From TMP-7 sp038212445 (lineage in GTDB: Bacteria > Acidobacteriota > Terriglobia > Bryobacterales > Bryobacteraceae), in NCBI GenBank assembly GCA_038212445.1, contig JBBQUM010000002.1:310001-374000 (forward strand): DNA of 64,000 nucleotides, read 5' to 3'. Of the stretch, positions 1 through 9,154 are shown one piece after another. The first letter of the stretch is position 1. Every line of letters begins with the position of its first letter. The notes beneath the pieces are model-generated. The model worked only from the letters and a program-made list of their open reading frames with translations. It had not been told where the DNA came from and did no database searches. The position numbers and the translations under genes are program-made.

Positions 1-2
1 TC

Positions 3-1259
3 GTACCCGCTCTGCGCGCCAGCCGTCCGGACTTGTGGACCACGCTCAAGGACGCCGTCGGCTCCATCGCCGGACAAGGCGGCTCACTGTTCCTCCGCAA
101 GGGGCTCGTCACCGCCCAGGTGGCGCTGAGCTTCCTGCTCCTGTTCGGCGCCGGTCTGTTCGTTAAGAGCCTCCAAAATCTCAAGGACAAGGATTCCGGT
201 TTCCGTGACATGAACAACCTTGTCACGTTTCAGATTTCGCCGGCGCTGAACGGCTATGATGCGCCGCGCACCGTCCACTTCTACGACGAGTTACTCCAGA
301 ACATCCGCGCCATTCCGGGCATTCGCAGCGCCGCGCTCGCGTCCGTGCCGGTGCTACATGGTTGGGAGTGGGACAACACCATGTCGGTTGAGGGCGACCA
401 GACGAAGGACGGCGAGGACATGTCCGCCTTTATGAATTCCATCACGCCCGGCTACTTCCAGACCATGGGCATACCGCTGCTTGAAGGCCGCGATTTTGAC
501 CGCCGCGATATGAAGGATGAGGCCCACGTGGCCATCGTCAATGAGAAGTTCGCGCGCCACTACTTCGGCGACAAGAGCGCGGTTGGACGGCACATAGGCA
601 ATGGCGGCGGTCCGGAAACGAAGCTGCAGACCGAGATCATTGGAGTGGCGGCCGACTCGCTCTACGAGGGTCCTCGCGAAGGCGTACGCCGGCAGGTGTT
701 CATCCCCAATTGGGGAAAGAACAGCGTCGCGTTTTATGTGCGCACGGGAATGGATTCCACCACCACGTACAACCTGCTGCGCGGCGAGGTCAAGAAACTG
801 GATGGATCCATGCCGGTGTACGAGTTGAAGACGCTGGCGGCGCAGCTCGACCAGACCCTCCTCACCGAGCGGCTCATTGCGCTGCTTTCGGCCGGCTTCG
901 GGATGCTCGCGACTCTGCTGGCCGCCATCGGACTGTACGGCGTGATGGCATTCGTCGTCTCGCGGCGCACCAAGGAACTCGGGCTACGCATGGCCCTCGG
1001 CGCAGCTCGCGGTTCAGTCGTCTGGTTGGTGATGAAGGAAGTGCTCCTGCTGTTGGGCATCGGACTCGCGGTAGGCGTGCCGTCAGCCATCGGACTCGGC
1101 CAGTTCGTTTCCACGCAATTGTACGGCATCAAACCGAACGATCCCTGGATCGCCGGAATCGCGATGGTCCTGCTGATCATGGTGGCCGCGCTCGCGGGCC
1201 TCATCCCCGCCAATCGCGCCAGCCGCATCGACCCGATACTCGCCCTTCGATACGAGTAA
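3..1259 (+). CDS. MacB/ADOP-family ABC transporter permease, C-terminal part (5' end outside window)
   Basis: The reading frame is open from the first bases of the window, and the codons before the first possible start (TTG at 33) read PALRASRPDLWTTLKDA, a linker typical of the second half of MacB-like permeases. The gene therefore begins upstream. Visible parts are a membrane segment at about residues 25-45 of the visible chain, a large extracytoplasmic MacB-PCD region (about 60-270), and three C-terminal membrane helices ending in PANRASRIDPILALRYE, the usual FtsX/MacB tail. Such permeases work with an ATPase to move or sense substrates across the envelope. Acidobacteria carry many duplicated orphan copies (ADOP) without an adjacent ATPase, and this is probably one. 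The substrate cannot be told. Confidence 0.88.
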   Translation, partial: VPALRASRPDLWTTLKDAVGSIAGQGGSLFLRKGLVTAQVALSFLLLFGAGLFVKSLQNLKDKDSGFRDMNNLVTFQISPALNGYDAPRTVHFYDELLQNIRAIPGIRSAALASVPVLHGWEWDNTMSVEGDQTKDGEDMSAFMNSITPGYFQTMGIPLLEGRDFDRRDMKDEAHVAIVNEKFARHYFGDKSAVGRHIGNGGGPETKLQTEIIGVAADSLYEGPREGVRRQVFIPNWGKNSVAFYVRTGMDSTTTYNLLRGEVKKLDGSMPVYELKTLAAQLDQTLLTERLIALLSAGFGMLATLLAAIGLYGVMAFVVSRRTKELGLRMALGAARGSVVWLVMKEVLLLLGIGLAVGVPSAIGLGQFVSTQLYGIKPNDPWIAGIAMVLLIMVAALAGLIPANRASRIDPILALRYE

Positions 1260-1299
1260 AACGGCTCGTTCCCAGGCTCCCGGAGTTAAGATCGAAGTA

Positions 1300-1947
1300 A
1301 TGCAGAAGAATGCGATCTTAAGCTCCATAATTGACATCGGCATCGTCCCCGTTGTGCGCACGTCGAGCGCGGAATCGGCTGTTAAAGCAATTGAAGCGGT
1401 CTACCGCGGCGGCATCCGCGCGGCTGAGATCACCATGACCGTTCCCGGCGCAATCAAGGCGCTCGAGAAACTGGCTGACATGTTCGGCGACAAGATTGTC
1501 CTCGGCGCCGGCACCGTACTCGACCCCGAAACCGCCCGCGCCTGCATGCTGGCCGGCGCACAGTTCTTCGTTACGCCGAACCTGCGGCCGTCCACCATCG
1601 AGATGGTGAAACGCTATTCGAAGGTGATCATGCCGGGCGCGCTGACGCCTACGGAAGTCCTCACCGCATGGGAATGCGGCGCCGATGCCGTCAAAGTTTT
1701 CCCCTGCGGCGCAATGGGCGGCGCAAAGTACATCAAGGCTCTCAAAGCTCCGTTCCCCCAAATCGAAATGGTGCCCACCGGCGGCGTCAGTCTTGAAACC
1801 ACCGTCGATTTCCTTAAAGCGGGAGCCTGCGCGGTAGCCGTGGGCGCTGAGTTGATCGACGCCAAAACCATCGAAGACGGCAAGTACGAGATCTTCGAAG
1901 AACGCGCAAGGCAGTTTCTGGCACAGATAAAAAAAGCCCGCGCATAG
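1300..1947 (+). CDS. eda: KDPG/KHG aldolase (2-dehydro-3-deoxy-phosphogluconate aldolase)
   Basis: A 215-residue class I aldolase of usual family length. It cleaves 2-keto-3-deoxy-6-phosphogluconate to pyruvate and glyceraldehyde 3-phosphate, and often also 4-hydroxy-2-oxoglutarate. Visible motifs are AAEITMT (catalytic Glu near residue 42), GAGTVLDP, FFVTPN, PGALTPTE, and the Schiff-base lysine in DAVKVFPCG near residue 131, followed by MVPTGGVS. It is a cytosolic TIM barrel of the Entner-Doudoroff or uronate pathways. It lies 40 bases after the permease and just ahead of a VOC/SDR/cytochrome set. A sugar-acid dehydratase 3 kb downstream suggests this neighbourhood handles sugar acids. Confidence 0.93.
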   Translation: MQKNAILSSIIDIGIVPVVRTSSAESAVKAIEAVYRGGIRAAEITMTVPGAIKALEKLADMFGDKIVLGAGTVLDPETARACMLAGAQFFVTPNLRPSTIEMVKRYSKVIMPGALTPTEVLTAWECGADAVKVFPCGAMGGAKYIKALKAPFPQIEMVPTGGVSLETTVDFLKAGACAVAVGAELIDAKTIEDGKYEIFEERARQFLAQIKKARA

Positions 1948-1977
1948 GCCAAGTCAAAGGGGCTACAATCAGTCCCA

Positions 1978-2877
1978 ATGACATCAATTCGCCGTGCGTC
2001 CCCGTACCTGATCGCGGCTTGTCTGGCAGCGCTCGCTTCAGCGCAGGACCCCAAGCCGCCACAGGCCCACTTCCACCATTTGCACCTGAACGTAACCGAC
2101 CCCAAGGCCGCCATCAATTTCTATACCGCGAAATTCGACTGCGAAAAGGCCAATTTCGCCGGGCTCACCGACGGCGTCTGGGCACAGAAATCCTGGCTGC
2201 TTTTCACCGGGGTACGAACCGCCGCGCCAAGCGAGGTAGTCTCCACCATCTGGCACATGGGTTGGGGCGCCGAAGACATGCCTGCGGCCTACAAGAAGCA
2301 GGTGGAGTCGGGCACTCCGTTTGAGACTCCGCTCACCGACATCAGCGGACTCGTGGGTCAGGCGCCGAACTCCGGCAAGTTCTTCTTCGCCTATGTCGAC
2401 GGTCCGGGACACGCGCTCATCGAATTGAACACCTCCAATAACCACCGCTTCGGCCATCTCCATCTACTCAGTGCCGACCCTGTAGCGGCCGCCGAGTGGT
2501 ACGAAAAGCACCTCGGCATTCCCGTTCGCGGCAAGAGTCCCAAGGAGCGAATCTGGAACGAATTCCCGGTAGGTCCCTCGGCGTCCCTGCAAGCCGACAA
2601 CGTCAACATCATCATCTTTCCGATGGCGTACGCCAAAAAGCAGTGGCCCGATTTGTGGAAGGATCGCAACGAGTTTGAGACGACGAAAGGCCGAGTAATG
2701 GACCATGTTGGCTTCAGCGTCGACAATCTGGATGAAGCCATCGCACGGCTAAAGTCCGAGGGCGTGAAGGTCACCGCCGAACCTCGCTCCATCGCCGGGA
2801 AGGTCAAGTTTGCATTCATCGAAGGCCCCGATAAGATGTCGATTGAGCTCGTGGAAGGACAGGCGGTGAACCCGTGA
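1978..2877 (+). CDS. Exported VOC-family (glyoxalase/dioxygenase fold) protein
   Basis: 299 residues. The N-terminus (about 22 residues, ending LAALASAQD) reads as a signal peptide, so the protein is probably periplasmic. Two VOC modules follow: one around residues 30-150 opening with HFHHLHLNV and closing with HALIELNT, and one around 155-295 opening with FGHLHLL and closing with MSIELVE. These His and Glu residues sit where metal ligands lie in VOC enzymes. The substrate is unknown; isomerase, lyase and dioxygenase activities all occur in this fold. The stop overlaps the next gene at GTGA, so the two are translationally coupled. Confidence 0.8.
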   Translation: MTSIRRASPYLIAACLAALASAQDPKPPQAHFHHLHLNVTDPKAAINFYTAKFDCEKANFAGLTDGVWAQKSWLLFTGVRTAAPSEVVSTIWHMGWGAEDMPAAYKKQVESGTPFETPLTDISGLVGQAPNSGKFFFAYVDGPGHALIELNTSNNHRFGHLHLLSADPVAAAEWYEKHLGIPVRGKSPKERIWNEFPVGPSASLQADNVNIIIFPMAYAKKQWPDLWKDRNEFETTKGRVMDHVGFSVDNLDEAIARLKSEGVKVTAEPRSIAGKVKFAFIEGPDKMSIELVEGQAVNP

Positions 2878-3608
2878 AGATCGAAGGGAAGACAGCGTTA
2901 GTCACAGGAGGCGCGTCCGGACTTGGGGCGGCCTGCGCCGCGATGATCGCCTCTGCCGGTGGAAAGGCCGTTTGCATCGACCTCAGGGAAGGCCCGCCCG
3001 TCGCCGGCGTCACGTACGTCCATGGCGATGTCTCTGATCCAGGCGCTGTCACAAGAGCTTTGCAGGCCGCCGGCCCTATCCACATCGCCATCAACTGCGC
3101 CGGCATCGGCATCTCTCAGCGGACCATCAACAAAGAGGGTCCGGCGCCGCTCGACGCCTTTGAGAAAGTGATCCGCGTCAACCTCATCGGCACGTTCAAC
3201 GTCGCCAGACTAGCCGCGGCAGAGATGGCCGCCAATGTGCCGGAAGCGAGCGGCGAGCGCGGCGTCATCATCAACACGGCATCCATTGCGGCGTTTGACG
3301 GGCAAATCGGCCAGGTGGCCTATTCGGCGTCGAAAGGCGGCATCGTGGGCATGACACTGCCAATGGCGCGAGATCTGTCGAAACTTGGAATCCGCGTCGT
3401 CACCATCGCCCCCGGCATCTTCGATACACCGCTTCTTGGCGCATTGCCGGACGATGTGAGGGCAGCGCTCGGCGCAGCAGTTCCCTTTCCAGCGCGCCTC
3501 GGCAATCCGGCGGAATATGCCCAACTGGCCCAGCACATCATCTCTAATGAGATGCTCAACGGCGAGGTGATCCGTCTCGACGGCGCACTCCGCATGCCTC
3601 CCAAATGA
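2874..3608 (+). CDS. Short-chain dehydrogenase, 3-hydroxyacyl-CoA dehydrogenase type-2-like
   Basis: 244 residues starting at GTG, overlapping the preceding VOC gene by 4 bases. The Rossmann motif TGGASGLG is near residue 11, NCAGIG near 80, a catalytic serine in NTASI and the YSASK catalytic Tyr/Lys near 150, followed by the PG motif in IAPGIFDTPL. The inserted segment with GPAPLDAF and ENIxxNxxG-like spacing resembles the HSD17B10 group of NAD-dependent hydroxyacyl-CoA dehydrogenases, though general sugar or alcohol dehydrogenases are also possible. It sits between a periplasmic VOC protein and a multihaem cytochrome, which does not point to a clear substrate. Confidence 0.85.
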   Translation: MKIEGKTALVTGGASGLGAACAAMIASAGGKAVCIDLREGPPVAGVTYVHGDVSDPGAVTRALQAAGPIHIAINCAGIGISQRTINKEGPAPLDAFEKVIRVNLIGTFNVARLAAAEMAANVPEASGERGVIINTASIAAFDGQIGQVAYSASKGGIVGMTLPMARDLSKLGIRVVTIAPGIFDTPLLGALPDDVRAALGAAVPFPARLGNPAEYAQLAQHIISNEMLNGEVIRLDGALRMPPK

Positions 3609-4489
3609 AACTGCTGTTGTCCACGCTGCTCGCGCTCGGAGCATTTGCACAGGTGCCGGAGTTCGTTCATGGCGACGAGTGCCTGTTCTGCCACCGTAAT
3701 ACGACCGGCGCCACCTGGCAGAAGAACTCCCACGGCGTTACCATGCGCCAAAAAGAAGACGCGCCTGAACTGATGAGGTTGGCCGAAGGTCAGCCCTTCG
3801 CCGCTGCCATCACCCACACGCTCGGTAGCCGTAACCACGTCCGGTTCCTGAAACAGGCTGGCTACGGCAAGGTGGAGATTCTGTCTGCCCGCCTCGAAAA
3901 AGACAAGGGCCAGTTCCATTGGACTGGCCTCGACGGCGCGCGTTGGGAGAAGGATAAATTCGCGCACCAGTGCGCCGGTTGCCACACCACCGCCGTCGAT
4001 CCGAAAACCAGTTCCTACTCGGCCATCGGGATTGACTGCTACGCCTGTCACGGGGTCGTCGATCTCGAGCATTCCAACGACACCTCAAAAATCTTCCTGT
4101 CGAAAAAACGCCGCAGTGACGCCGTCGCCATTACTAACGCCTGCGCTCAGTGCCACCTGCGCGGCGCGAAATCAAACTCGACGGGGCTTCCCTACCCCGC
4201 TGGCTTCACCGCCGGCGACGACCTTTGGAAGGACTACAACGCCGATTGGAGCAAAGCCGACGACCCTGCAGTGAATGCCGGCGACCGCCATGTCTGGAAG
4301 AGCGCGCGCGATGTCATCAAGGGCGGCAGCGACACCACCTGCATCAGTTGCCACCGCATCCATCAGAATTCGAGCGAGCGTCACCGCCGCGTGCTCTCGA
4401 GCGCCATCTGCCAGGAGTGCCACAACGCCGAGGGTCCCAAGAAGGCCGTGAAGGCGTACGCGGTCCACAGCACCGTCTGCGAATACTGA
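3605..4489 (+). CDS. Exported hexaheme c-type cytochrome
   Basis: 294 residues, starting at an ATGA overlap with the SDR gene. A short signal peptide (first about 16 residues, ending AFAQ) sends it to the periplasm. Six CXXCH haem-attachment motifs are present, starting near residues 26 (CLFCH), 122 (CAGCH), 145 (CYACH), 180 (CAQCH), 246 (CISCH) and 269 (CQECH). The layout resembles cytochrome c554/NapC-like multihaem proteins of Acidobacteria. It most likely carries electrons in the periplasm; the partner is unknown. Co-translation with a dehydrogenase and a periplasmic VOC protein is an unusual setting for a cytochrome. Confidence 0.87.
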   Translation: MKLLLSTLLALGAFAQVPEFVHGDECLFCHRNTTGATWQKNSHGVTMRQKEDAPELMRLAEGQPFAAAITHTLGSRNHVRFLKQAGYGKVEILSARLEKDKGQFHWTGLDGARWEKDKFAHQCAGCHTTAVDPKTSSYSAIGIDCYACHGVVDLEHSNDTSKIFLSKKRRSDAVAITNACAQCHLRGAKSNSTGLPYPAGFTAGDDLWKDYNADWSKADDPAVNAGDRHVWKSARDVIKGGSDTTCISCHRIHQNSSERHRRVLSSAICQECHNAEGPKKAVKAYAVHSTVCEY

Positions 4490-5227
4490 TTACTTCTTTT
4501 CGTTGTAGGTAACCGACGCCGTCGTCTCACCGGATACCGACACCAGCGTGATACCGAGAGTCCGCTTGTTGTCCTCGGTGTGGCCCGTAACAATCGTGCC
4601 CCCGGCGTTCACCGAGTTCACCGAGTACCCGGCCTGCTTCAACTGGTCCTGATAGTATTGCGCGACCTTGTCCACAGCATCGGGCGTAGTAAATGAGTAG
4701 TGACCGGTTTCCTCTTTGTCGCTCGAAGCGGAGTACGTCCCGTGCGGCGTCGATCCCGGATACGCCGGCACCCAAGCCGGCACCTTGCCCGAGCCCGATC
4801 CAAAGTGCATCTTCCCGTCAGGTCCGCTGATGTCCACAGACCCCGCGTCCCCGTTGCCCTTGGCCTGAATGTTGACGGCTTCCTTGCCTTCCTCCTGGAA
4901 CGTGATCTTGCCGTTCTTCACGTCGTCGAAGTTCATGGTGATTACTTTGCCGGACTTCTTGTCCTTCAGCGTAATCTTGCCATTCGAGTCGTCCGTGGAT
5001 ATTACTTCCACGTCCGGGTTCATGGCAGCCATCATCTTCACCACGCCTGCGGGACTGCCGGCCACCTGCTTCACCTTGTTCATGAACAGATAGCCGCCTA
5101 CAGCGATCACTGCGCCAATGAGAAACATGAACGAGATGATCCCAACGAGAATCCAAACCAATGGACTCGTTTTCTTAACCGGCACCGGCGGCGGTTGTGG
5201 CGGAAGCGGCACTTGAGGGGAAGACAT
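4490..5227 (-). CDS. Membrane-anchored protein of unknown function
   Basis: 245 residues from the ATG at 5227. A longer frame runs upstream to 5344, but it would overlap the divergent gene, and the proline-rich N-terminus (MSSPQVPLPPQPPP) is a natural beginning. One strong membrane helix lies at about 23-47 (LVWILVGIISFMFLIGAVIAV). The remainder is a glycine/lysine-rich beta-type region, then a segment from about residue 150 with YPGSTPHGTYSAS and a C-terminal fold containing a TPDAVDKVAQYYQDQLKQAGY helix. That last unit resembles a small domain repeated in acidobacterial exported proteins. Its 5' end lies 44 bases from the divergent dehydratase gene, so the two share a promoter region. Confidence 0.75.
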   Translation of the reverse strand: MSSPQVPLPPQPPPVPVKKTSPLVWILVGIISFMFLIGAVIAVGGYLFMNKVKQVAGSPAGVVKMMAAMNPDVEVISTDDSNGKITLKDKKSGKVITMNFDDVKNGKITFQEEGKEAVNIQAKGNGDAGSVDISGPDGKMHFGSGSGKVPAWVPAYPGSTPHGTYSASSDKEETGHYSFTTPDAVDKVAQYYQDQLKQAGYSVNSVNAGGTIVTGHTEDNKRTLGITLVSVSGETTASVTYNEKK

Positions 5228-5271
5228 TTGAAACAAGAATCTCCTGGAGTCAAGGATACAATGGGAGGCAA

Positions 5272-6189
5272 ATGAGTTCACCACGCGACTGGACAGGTGT
5301 GTTCGGATTCCCCGTGACACCATTTCGCAAAGAAGACCTTTCACTTGATCTGGACGGACTGGCCCGCAACGTCGACGAGATGGCCAAATACCCGTTCTGC
5401 GCCATCGTCGCCGCCGGCGGCACGGGCGAACTCTACTCGATGTCCCCGGTGGAAATAGAACAAGTGGTGAAGGTCACGGTGGAGAATGCCCACGGCCTTC
5501 CCGTGGTGGCAGGTACCGGCTACAACACGCCCATCGGCACCGACATCGCCCGGCGCGCTGAACGCGCCGGCGCCGAATGCATTCTGGCACTCCCGCCCTA
5601 TTACGCGGGCGCTCCGGAAGAAGGACTCGGCGAGTATTACCGGGCCATCGGCGCAGCCACCCCTCTTCCGCTCATGATCTATAGCCGCGAGTGGGCCGTC
5701 TTCTCTCCGCAGCAGGTTGCCCACCTTGCGGATCGTGTTCCGACTCTCACCGCCTGGAAGGACGGCCAGGGCGACGCGCGAAAATACCAGCGCATCATGC
5801 ACTACAACGGCGACCGTCTCGCCTGGTTCGGCGGACTCGGTGACGACTGCGTGCCTGCCTACTTCGCCATCGGCGTGCAGGGCTACACGTCCAGCATCTC
5901 GAACATCGCCCCCAAGCTTTCGCTCGAACTCGCCGACGCCGGGATGGCCCGCGATTTCGACCGCCTCGACGCTCTCATGAAACGCTACGTCCATCCGCTG
6001 TACGCCATTCGCGACCGCGTGCGCGGCTACGAAGTCACCGTCATGAAAGTCGCCATGGAGGTGCTCGGTATGCCCGCCGGCCCCGTCCGTCCTCCGCTCC
6101 AAAACTGCCGTCCGCAGGACGTTGCCGACATTAAGTCGCTCATCGACATCTACCGCGAGTGGATCGACCTCCGCGTGGCGCGTGCCTGA
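5272..6189 (+). CDS. kdgD: 5-dehydro-4-deoxyglucarate dehydratase (DHDPS/NAL superfamily)
   Basis: 305 residues from the ATG at 5272, preceded by GGGAGG. This class I lyase superfamily member decarboxylates and dehydrates 5-keto-4-deoxy-glucarate to 2,5-dioxopentanoate in glucarate/galactarate breakdown. Visible features are GFPVTPF near the N-terminus, the GGTGELYSMS substrate loop, LPPYY, the tyrosine in IYSREWAVF, and the Schiff-base lysine in AWKDGQGD. The YSREW and WKDGQGD forms fit KdgD better than dihydrodipicolinate synthase, which normally has YNxP and KE. Together with the KDPG aldolase 3 kb upstream it supports sugar-acid catabolism. The stop overlaps the next start (TGATG). Confidence 0.88.
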   Translation: MSSPRDWTGVFGFPVTPFRKEDLSLDLDGLARNVDEMAKYPFCAIVAAGGTGELYSMSPVEIEQVVKVTVENAHGLPVVAGTGYNTPIGTDIARRAERAGAECILALPPYYAGAPEEGLGEYYRAIGAATPLPLMIYSREWAVFSPQQVAHLADRVPTLTAWKDGQGDARKYQRIMHYNGDRLAWFGGLGDDCVPAYFAIGVQGYTSSISNIAPKLSLELADAGMARDFDRLDALMKRYVHPLYAIRDRVRGYEVTVMKVAMEVLGMPAGPVRPPLQNCRPQDVADIKSLIDIYREWIDLRVARA

Positions 6190-6965
6190 TGGGTCGTGAA
6201 ATTCTGTCGCTCGCGGCGCCGCCGGCCGACTTTCGCGTCCCCTACGGCCCGGGCGAGTTTCACTTCGGCGATCTCCGCATCCCGCCCGGCGCGGGTCCTC
6301 ATCCGGTAATCATCATCATTCACGGCGGATTCTGGAGAGCTCAGTTCGACCTCCTCTACGCCGGTCATATGGCGGCTGCGCTTACCCGCGCCGGCGCCGC
6401 TACCTGGAACATCGAGTATCGCCGCATCGGGCAACCGGGTGGCGGCTATCCAGGCACGCTCGCCGACGTCGCCGACGCGGCCGCCCACCTGCGGAAGATG
6501 GCCGCCAATCATCATCTGGACCTCGCACGGGCTGTGGCCATCGGACATTCCGCCGGCGGGCATCTGGCGCTCTGGCTCGCGGCGTCAAAAAAAGGCATTC
6601 CACTGAAAGCCGCCGTTTCGCTCGCGGGCGTCGCCGACCTGGGACGCGCTTACGAGTTGAAGCTGAGCAACACCGTGGTGGGCGACTTCATGGGTGGTTC
6701 GCCGGAGCAATTCGCGGATCGCTACAAAGACGCCTCGCCCATCGAACGCCTCCCGGCAGGTGTGCCTACGCGGCTTGTCCACGGGGATAAAGACGACATC
6801 GTGCCAGTCGAAATCGCCGAGCGTTACGAGAAGGCCGCCAAGGCTGCCGGCGACGACTGCCGGCTCATCCGCCTGAGTGCCGACCACTTCGACCTGGTTG
6901 ATCCTCGCACTGAATTATGGCCGTCGATTCAGCGGACCATTCTCGAGTTCACTGGGTTACGATAA
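6189..6965 (+). CDS. Alpha/beta hydrolase (esterase/lipase, BD-FAE or kynurenine-formamidase-like)
   Basis: 258 residues from the ATG at 6189, coupled to the dehydratase through TGATG. The oxyanion-hole motif HGGFW is near residue 42, the nucleophile elbow GHSAGGHLALW near 120, the acid in VHGDKDDIVP near 200 and the catalytic histidine in SADHFDLVDP near 235. This is a complete catalytic triad with no signal peptide. HGGFW and GHSAGGHLA are typical of small carboxylesterases acting on acyl or formyl groups. The coupling suggests it removes an ester or lactone from a sugar-derived substrate, but this is inference. Confidence 0.85.
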   Translation: MGREILSLAAPPADFRVPYGPGEFHFGDLRIPPGAGPHPVIIIIHGGFWRAQFDLLYAGHMAAALTRAGAATWNIEYRRIGQPGGGYPGTLADVADAAAHLRKMAANHHLDLARAVAIGHSAGGHLALWLAASKKGIPLKAAVSLAGVADLGRAYELKLSNTVVGDFMGGSPEQFADRYKDASPIERLPAGVPTRLVHGDKDDIVPVEIAERYEKAAKAAGDDCRLIRLSADHFDLVDPRTELWPSIQRTILEFTGLR

Positions 6966-6969
6966 GAGT

Positions 6970-7740
6970 TTGATCAAGCTTTGCGTGCTGGCCAGCAGCA
7001 GTTCGGGCAACTGCACGTTCATCGGAACGGAGCGGACCCGCATCCTTGTCGACGCCGGTTTAAGCCGCAAGGAGACGTTCGAGCGCCTGAAAGAAGCCGG
7101 CGAGACGCCCGACACCCTCTCCGCCATCGTCGTCACCCACGAACACTCCGATCACATCAGCGGACTCATTTCCATCGCCAGAAAACTGAAGATTCCCATC
7201 TACCTTTCTCAACTCACCGCGCCCACCATTGCCTGGGGCGACTTCCAGCCCTTCGTCGAACACTTTCAGGCTGGTTCCAGTTTTGTGATTGGCGACATCG
7301 AGGTGGATAGCTTCACCATTCCCCATGACGCTGCCGATCCGGTCGGCTTCACGTTCCGCTCCCAGGGCGTCAAAATCGGCGTCGTCACCGACCTCGGCTA
7401 CCTGCCGGACTCGATCAAATACCATCTCCGCGGAACCGACTGGCTGGTGCTCGAAAGTAATCACGACATCGAAATGCTGAAGGTGGGTCCCTATCCCTGG
7501 AGCGTGAAGCAGCGCGTTATGGGGCGCAAGGGGCACCTGTCGAATGAAGTCGCCTGCGAGTTCGTGCGCCGCGAACTCGATTCGTCCGTGAATACCTTGC
7601 TGCTTGGACACCTTAGCGAAAACAACAATCATCCCGAGATCGTCCGGCTCATGGGCGATCAAGCCCTCGCCGGGCGGCGGCTCTTTACCCGGCTGGTGAT
7701 TCTCGAACCGGGCAAGCAATCTGAAAATTTTGTCTACTAG
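6970..7740 (+). CDS. MBL-fold metallohydrolase, YycJ/WalJ-like
   Basis: 256 residues if started at TTG 6970, which places the usual YycJ opening (IKLCVLASSSSGNCTFI) at the N-terminus. An open frame extends further back into the upstream gene but is unlikely to be used. Metal-binding signatures are THEHSDHISG, IPHDAADPVGF, TDLGYLPD and LGHLSENNNHPE, and all expected ligands are visible. The group comprises metal-dependent phosphodiesterases or nucleases of the beta-lactamase fold; WalJ in Firmicutes is linked to cell-wall control, while in other phyla the role is open. It follows the esterase by 4 bases and precedes purB by 18. Confidence 0.87.
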   Translation: MIKLCVLASSSSGNCTFIGTERTRILVDAGLSRKETFERLKEAGETPDTLSAIVVTHEHSDHISGLISIARKLKIPIYLSQLTAPTIAWGDFQPFVEHFQAGSSFVIGDIEVDSFTIPHDAADPVGFTFRSQGVKIGVVTDLGYLPDSIKYHLRGTDWLVLESNHDIEMLKVGPYPWSVKQRVMGRKGHLSNEVACEFVRRELDSSVNTLLLGHLSENNNHPEIVRLMGDQALAGRRLFTRLVILEPGKQSENFVY

Positions 7741-7758
7741 GCAGAAAATCCCGAAACA

Positions 7759-9081
7759 ATGATCGAACGATACACGCGCCCCGAAATGGGCCGCATCTGG
7801 ACCGAAGACAGCAAGTACAACGCCTGGCTCGAAGTTGAACTAGCCGCTAGCGAAGCCTTGGCCGAGACCGGAGAAGTTCCTGCGGAAGCGGCTCGCGACC
7901 TCAGAGCCCACGCCCGCGTGTACGCCACGCGTGTTGCCGAGATTGAAAGCGAGGTCCGTCACGACGTCATCGCCTTCACCACCTGCGTCGCTGAGAGCCT
8001 CGCCGCCGCCGGAGCCCCGGATGCCTCGCGGTGGTTCCACTACGGACTCACATCCAACGACGTCGTGGACACTGCCCAGGCGCTGCTGGTAAAGGCAGCC
8101 TCGGCCCAGTTGACCGCCGGACTCGAGAAACTGGCCGAAGTCTTGAAGCGCCGGGCGTTCGAGTTCAAGGACACGGTCCAGATTGGACGTACCCACGGCA
8201 TCCACGCCGAACCCATCACGTTTGGCCTGAAACTAGCTCTGTGGTACGACGAAGTGCAACGCGACCTCGAGCGTCTGCGTGCCGCGACAGAAGACATGCG
8301 CGTCGGCAAGATGTCCGGCGCCGTAGGCACCTTCGGACACATCGCGCCCGCCGCCGAAGAGCGTATCTGCGCCATCCTCGGCCTCAAGCCCGCTCCCATC
8401 GCCTCGCAGGTCATCTCACGCGACCGCCACGCTCACTACGTGTCCGTGCTCGCCCTTGCCGCCGCTACGTGCGAGAAGATCGCGCTCGAGGTCCGGCACC
8501 TTCAACGGACCGAAGTCCGCGAAGCCGAAGAACCGTTCGGCGCCGGCCAAAAAGGCAGTTCGGCGATGCCGCATAAACGAAATCCCGTAACTTGTGAACA
8601 AATTTGCGGTCTGGCGCGAATCATTCGCTCTAATGTGCAGGCGGCGTTTGAGAATATCGCCCTCTGGCACGAGCGGGATATTTCGCATTCCTCCGTGGAG
8701 CGGGTCATCCTTCCCGACTCCACAATTCTGCTCGATTATCTGCTGGCGAAGACGATTTGGCTTGTCGACGGCATGCGCGTTTCGCCGGAACGCATGCTCC
8801 AGAACCTCAACTCCACAAAGGGGTTGGTGTTTTCTGGCCAACTGTTACTAGACCTGGTCGGCGCCGGAATCCTGCGTGAAGAAGCCTACAAAGTGATACA
8901 AACCGAGGCCATGCAGGCTTGGGAGTCCGGCGGCGACTTTCGCGCGGCCATAGAGGCGAATCCGATTGTAAGACAAAGACTTACAGCCGAACAGCTCAGT
9001 CGATCGTTTGCCCTTGATCGCCAACTTAGTCATGTAGCTACCATCTTTGAACGAGTGTTCGGTACTAGTACTAAATCGTAG
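7759..9081 (+). CDS. purB: Adenylosuccinate lyase
   Basis: 440 residues, the short bacterial type. It catalyses two beta-eliminations in purine synthesis: SAICAR to AICAR, and adenylosuccinate to AMP. Motifs are the N-terminal YTRPEMGRIW, the TSNDVVDT and GRTHGIHAEPITFG segments with catalytic His, and the fumarase/aspartase superfamily signature GSSAMPHKRNP near residue 265. It is a cytosolic tetramer in its family. No other purine gene adjoins it. Confidence 0.96.
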   Translation: MIERYTRPEMGRIWTEDSKYNAWLEVELAASEALAETGEVPAEAARDLRAHARVYATRVAEIESEVRHDVIAFTTCVAESLAAAGAPDASRWFHYGLTSNDVVDTAQALLVKAASAQLTAGLEKLAEVLKRRAFEFKDTVQIGRTHGIHAEPITFGLKLALWYDEVQRDLERLRAATEDMRVGKMSGAVGTFGHIAPAAEERICAILGLKPAPIASQVISRDRHAHYVSVLALAAATCEKIALEVRHLQRTEVREAEEPFGAGQKGSSAMPHKRNPVTCEQICGLARIIRSNVQAAFENIALWHERDISHSSVERVILPDSTILLDYLLAKTIWLVDGMRVSPERMLQNLNSTKGLVFSGQLLLDLVGAGILREEAYKVIQTEAMQAWESGGDFRAAIEANPIVRQRLTAEQLSRSFALDRQLSHVATIFERVFGTSTKS

Positions 9082-9154
9082 GCTCAAATCTGGGACTATT
9101 CGGTTACACTACTTTCGAGGGTGCGCTGGATTAACCCCCTGAGAGTCAGTGAGA

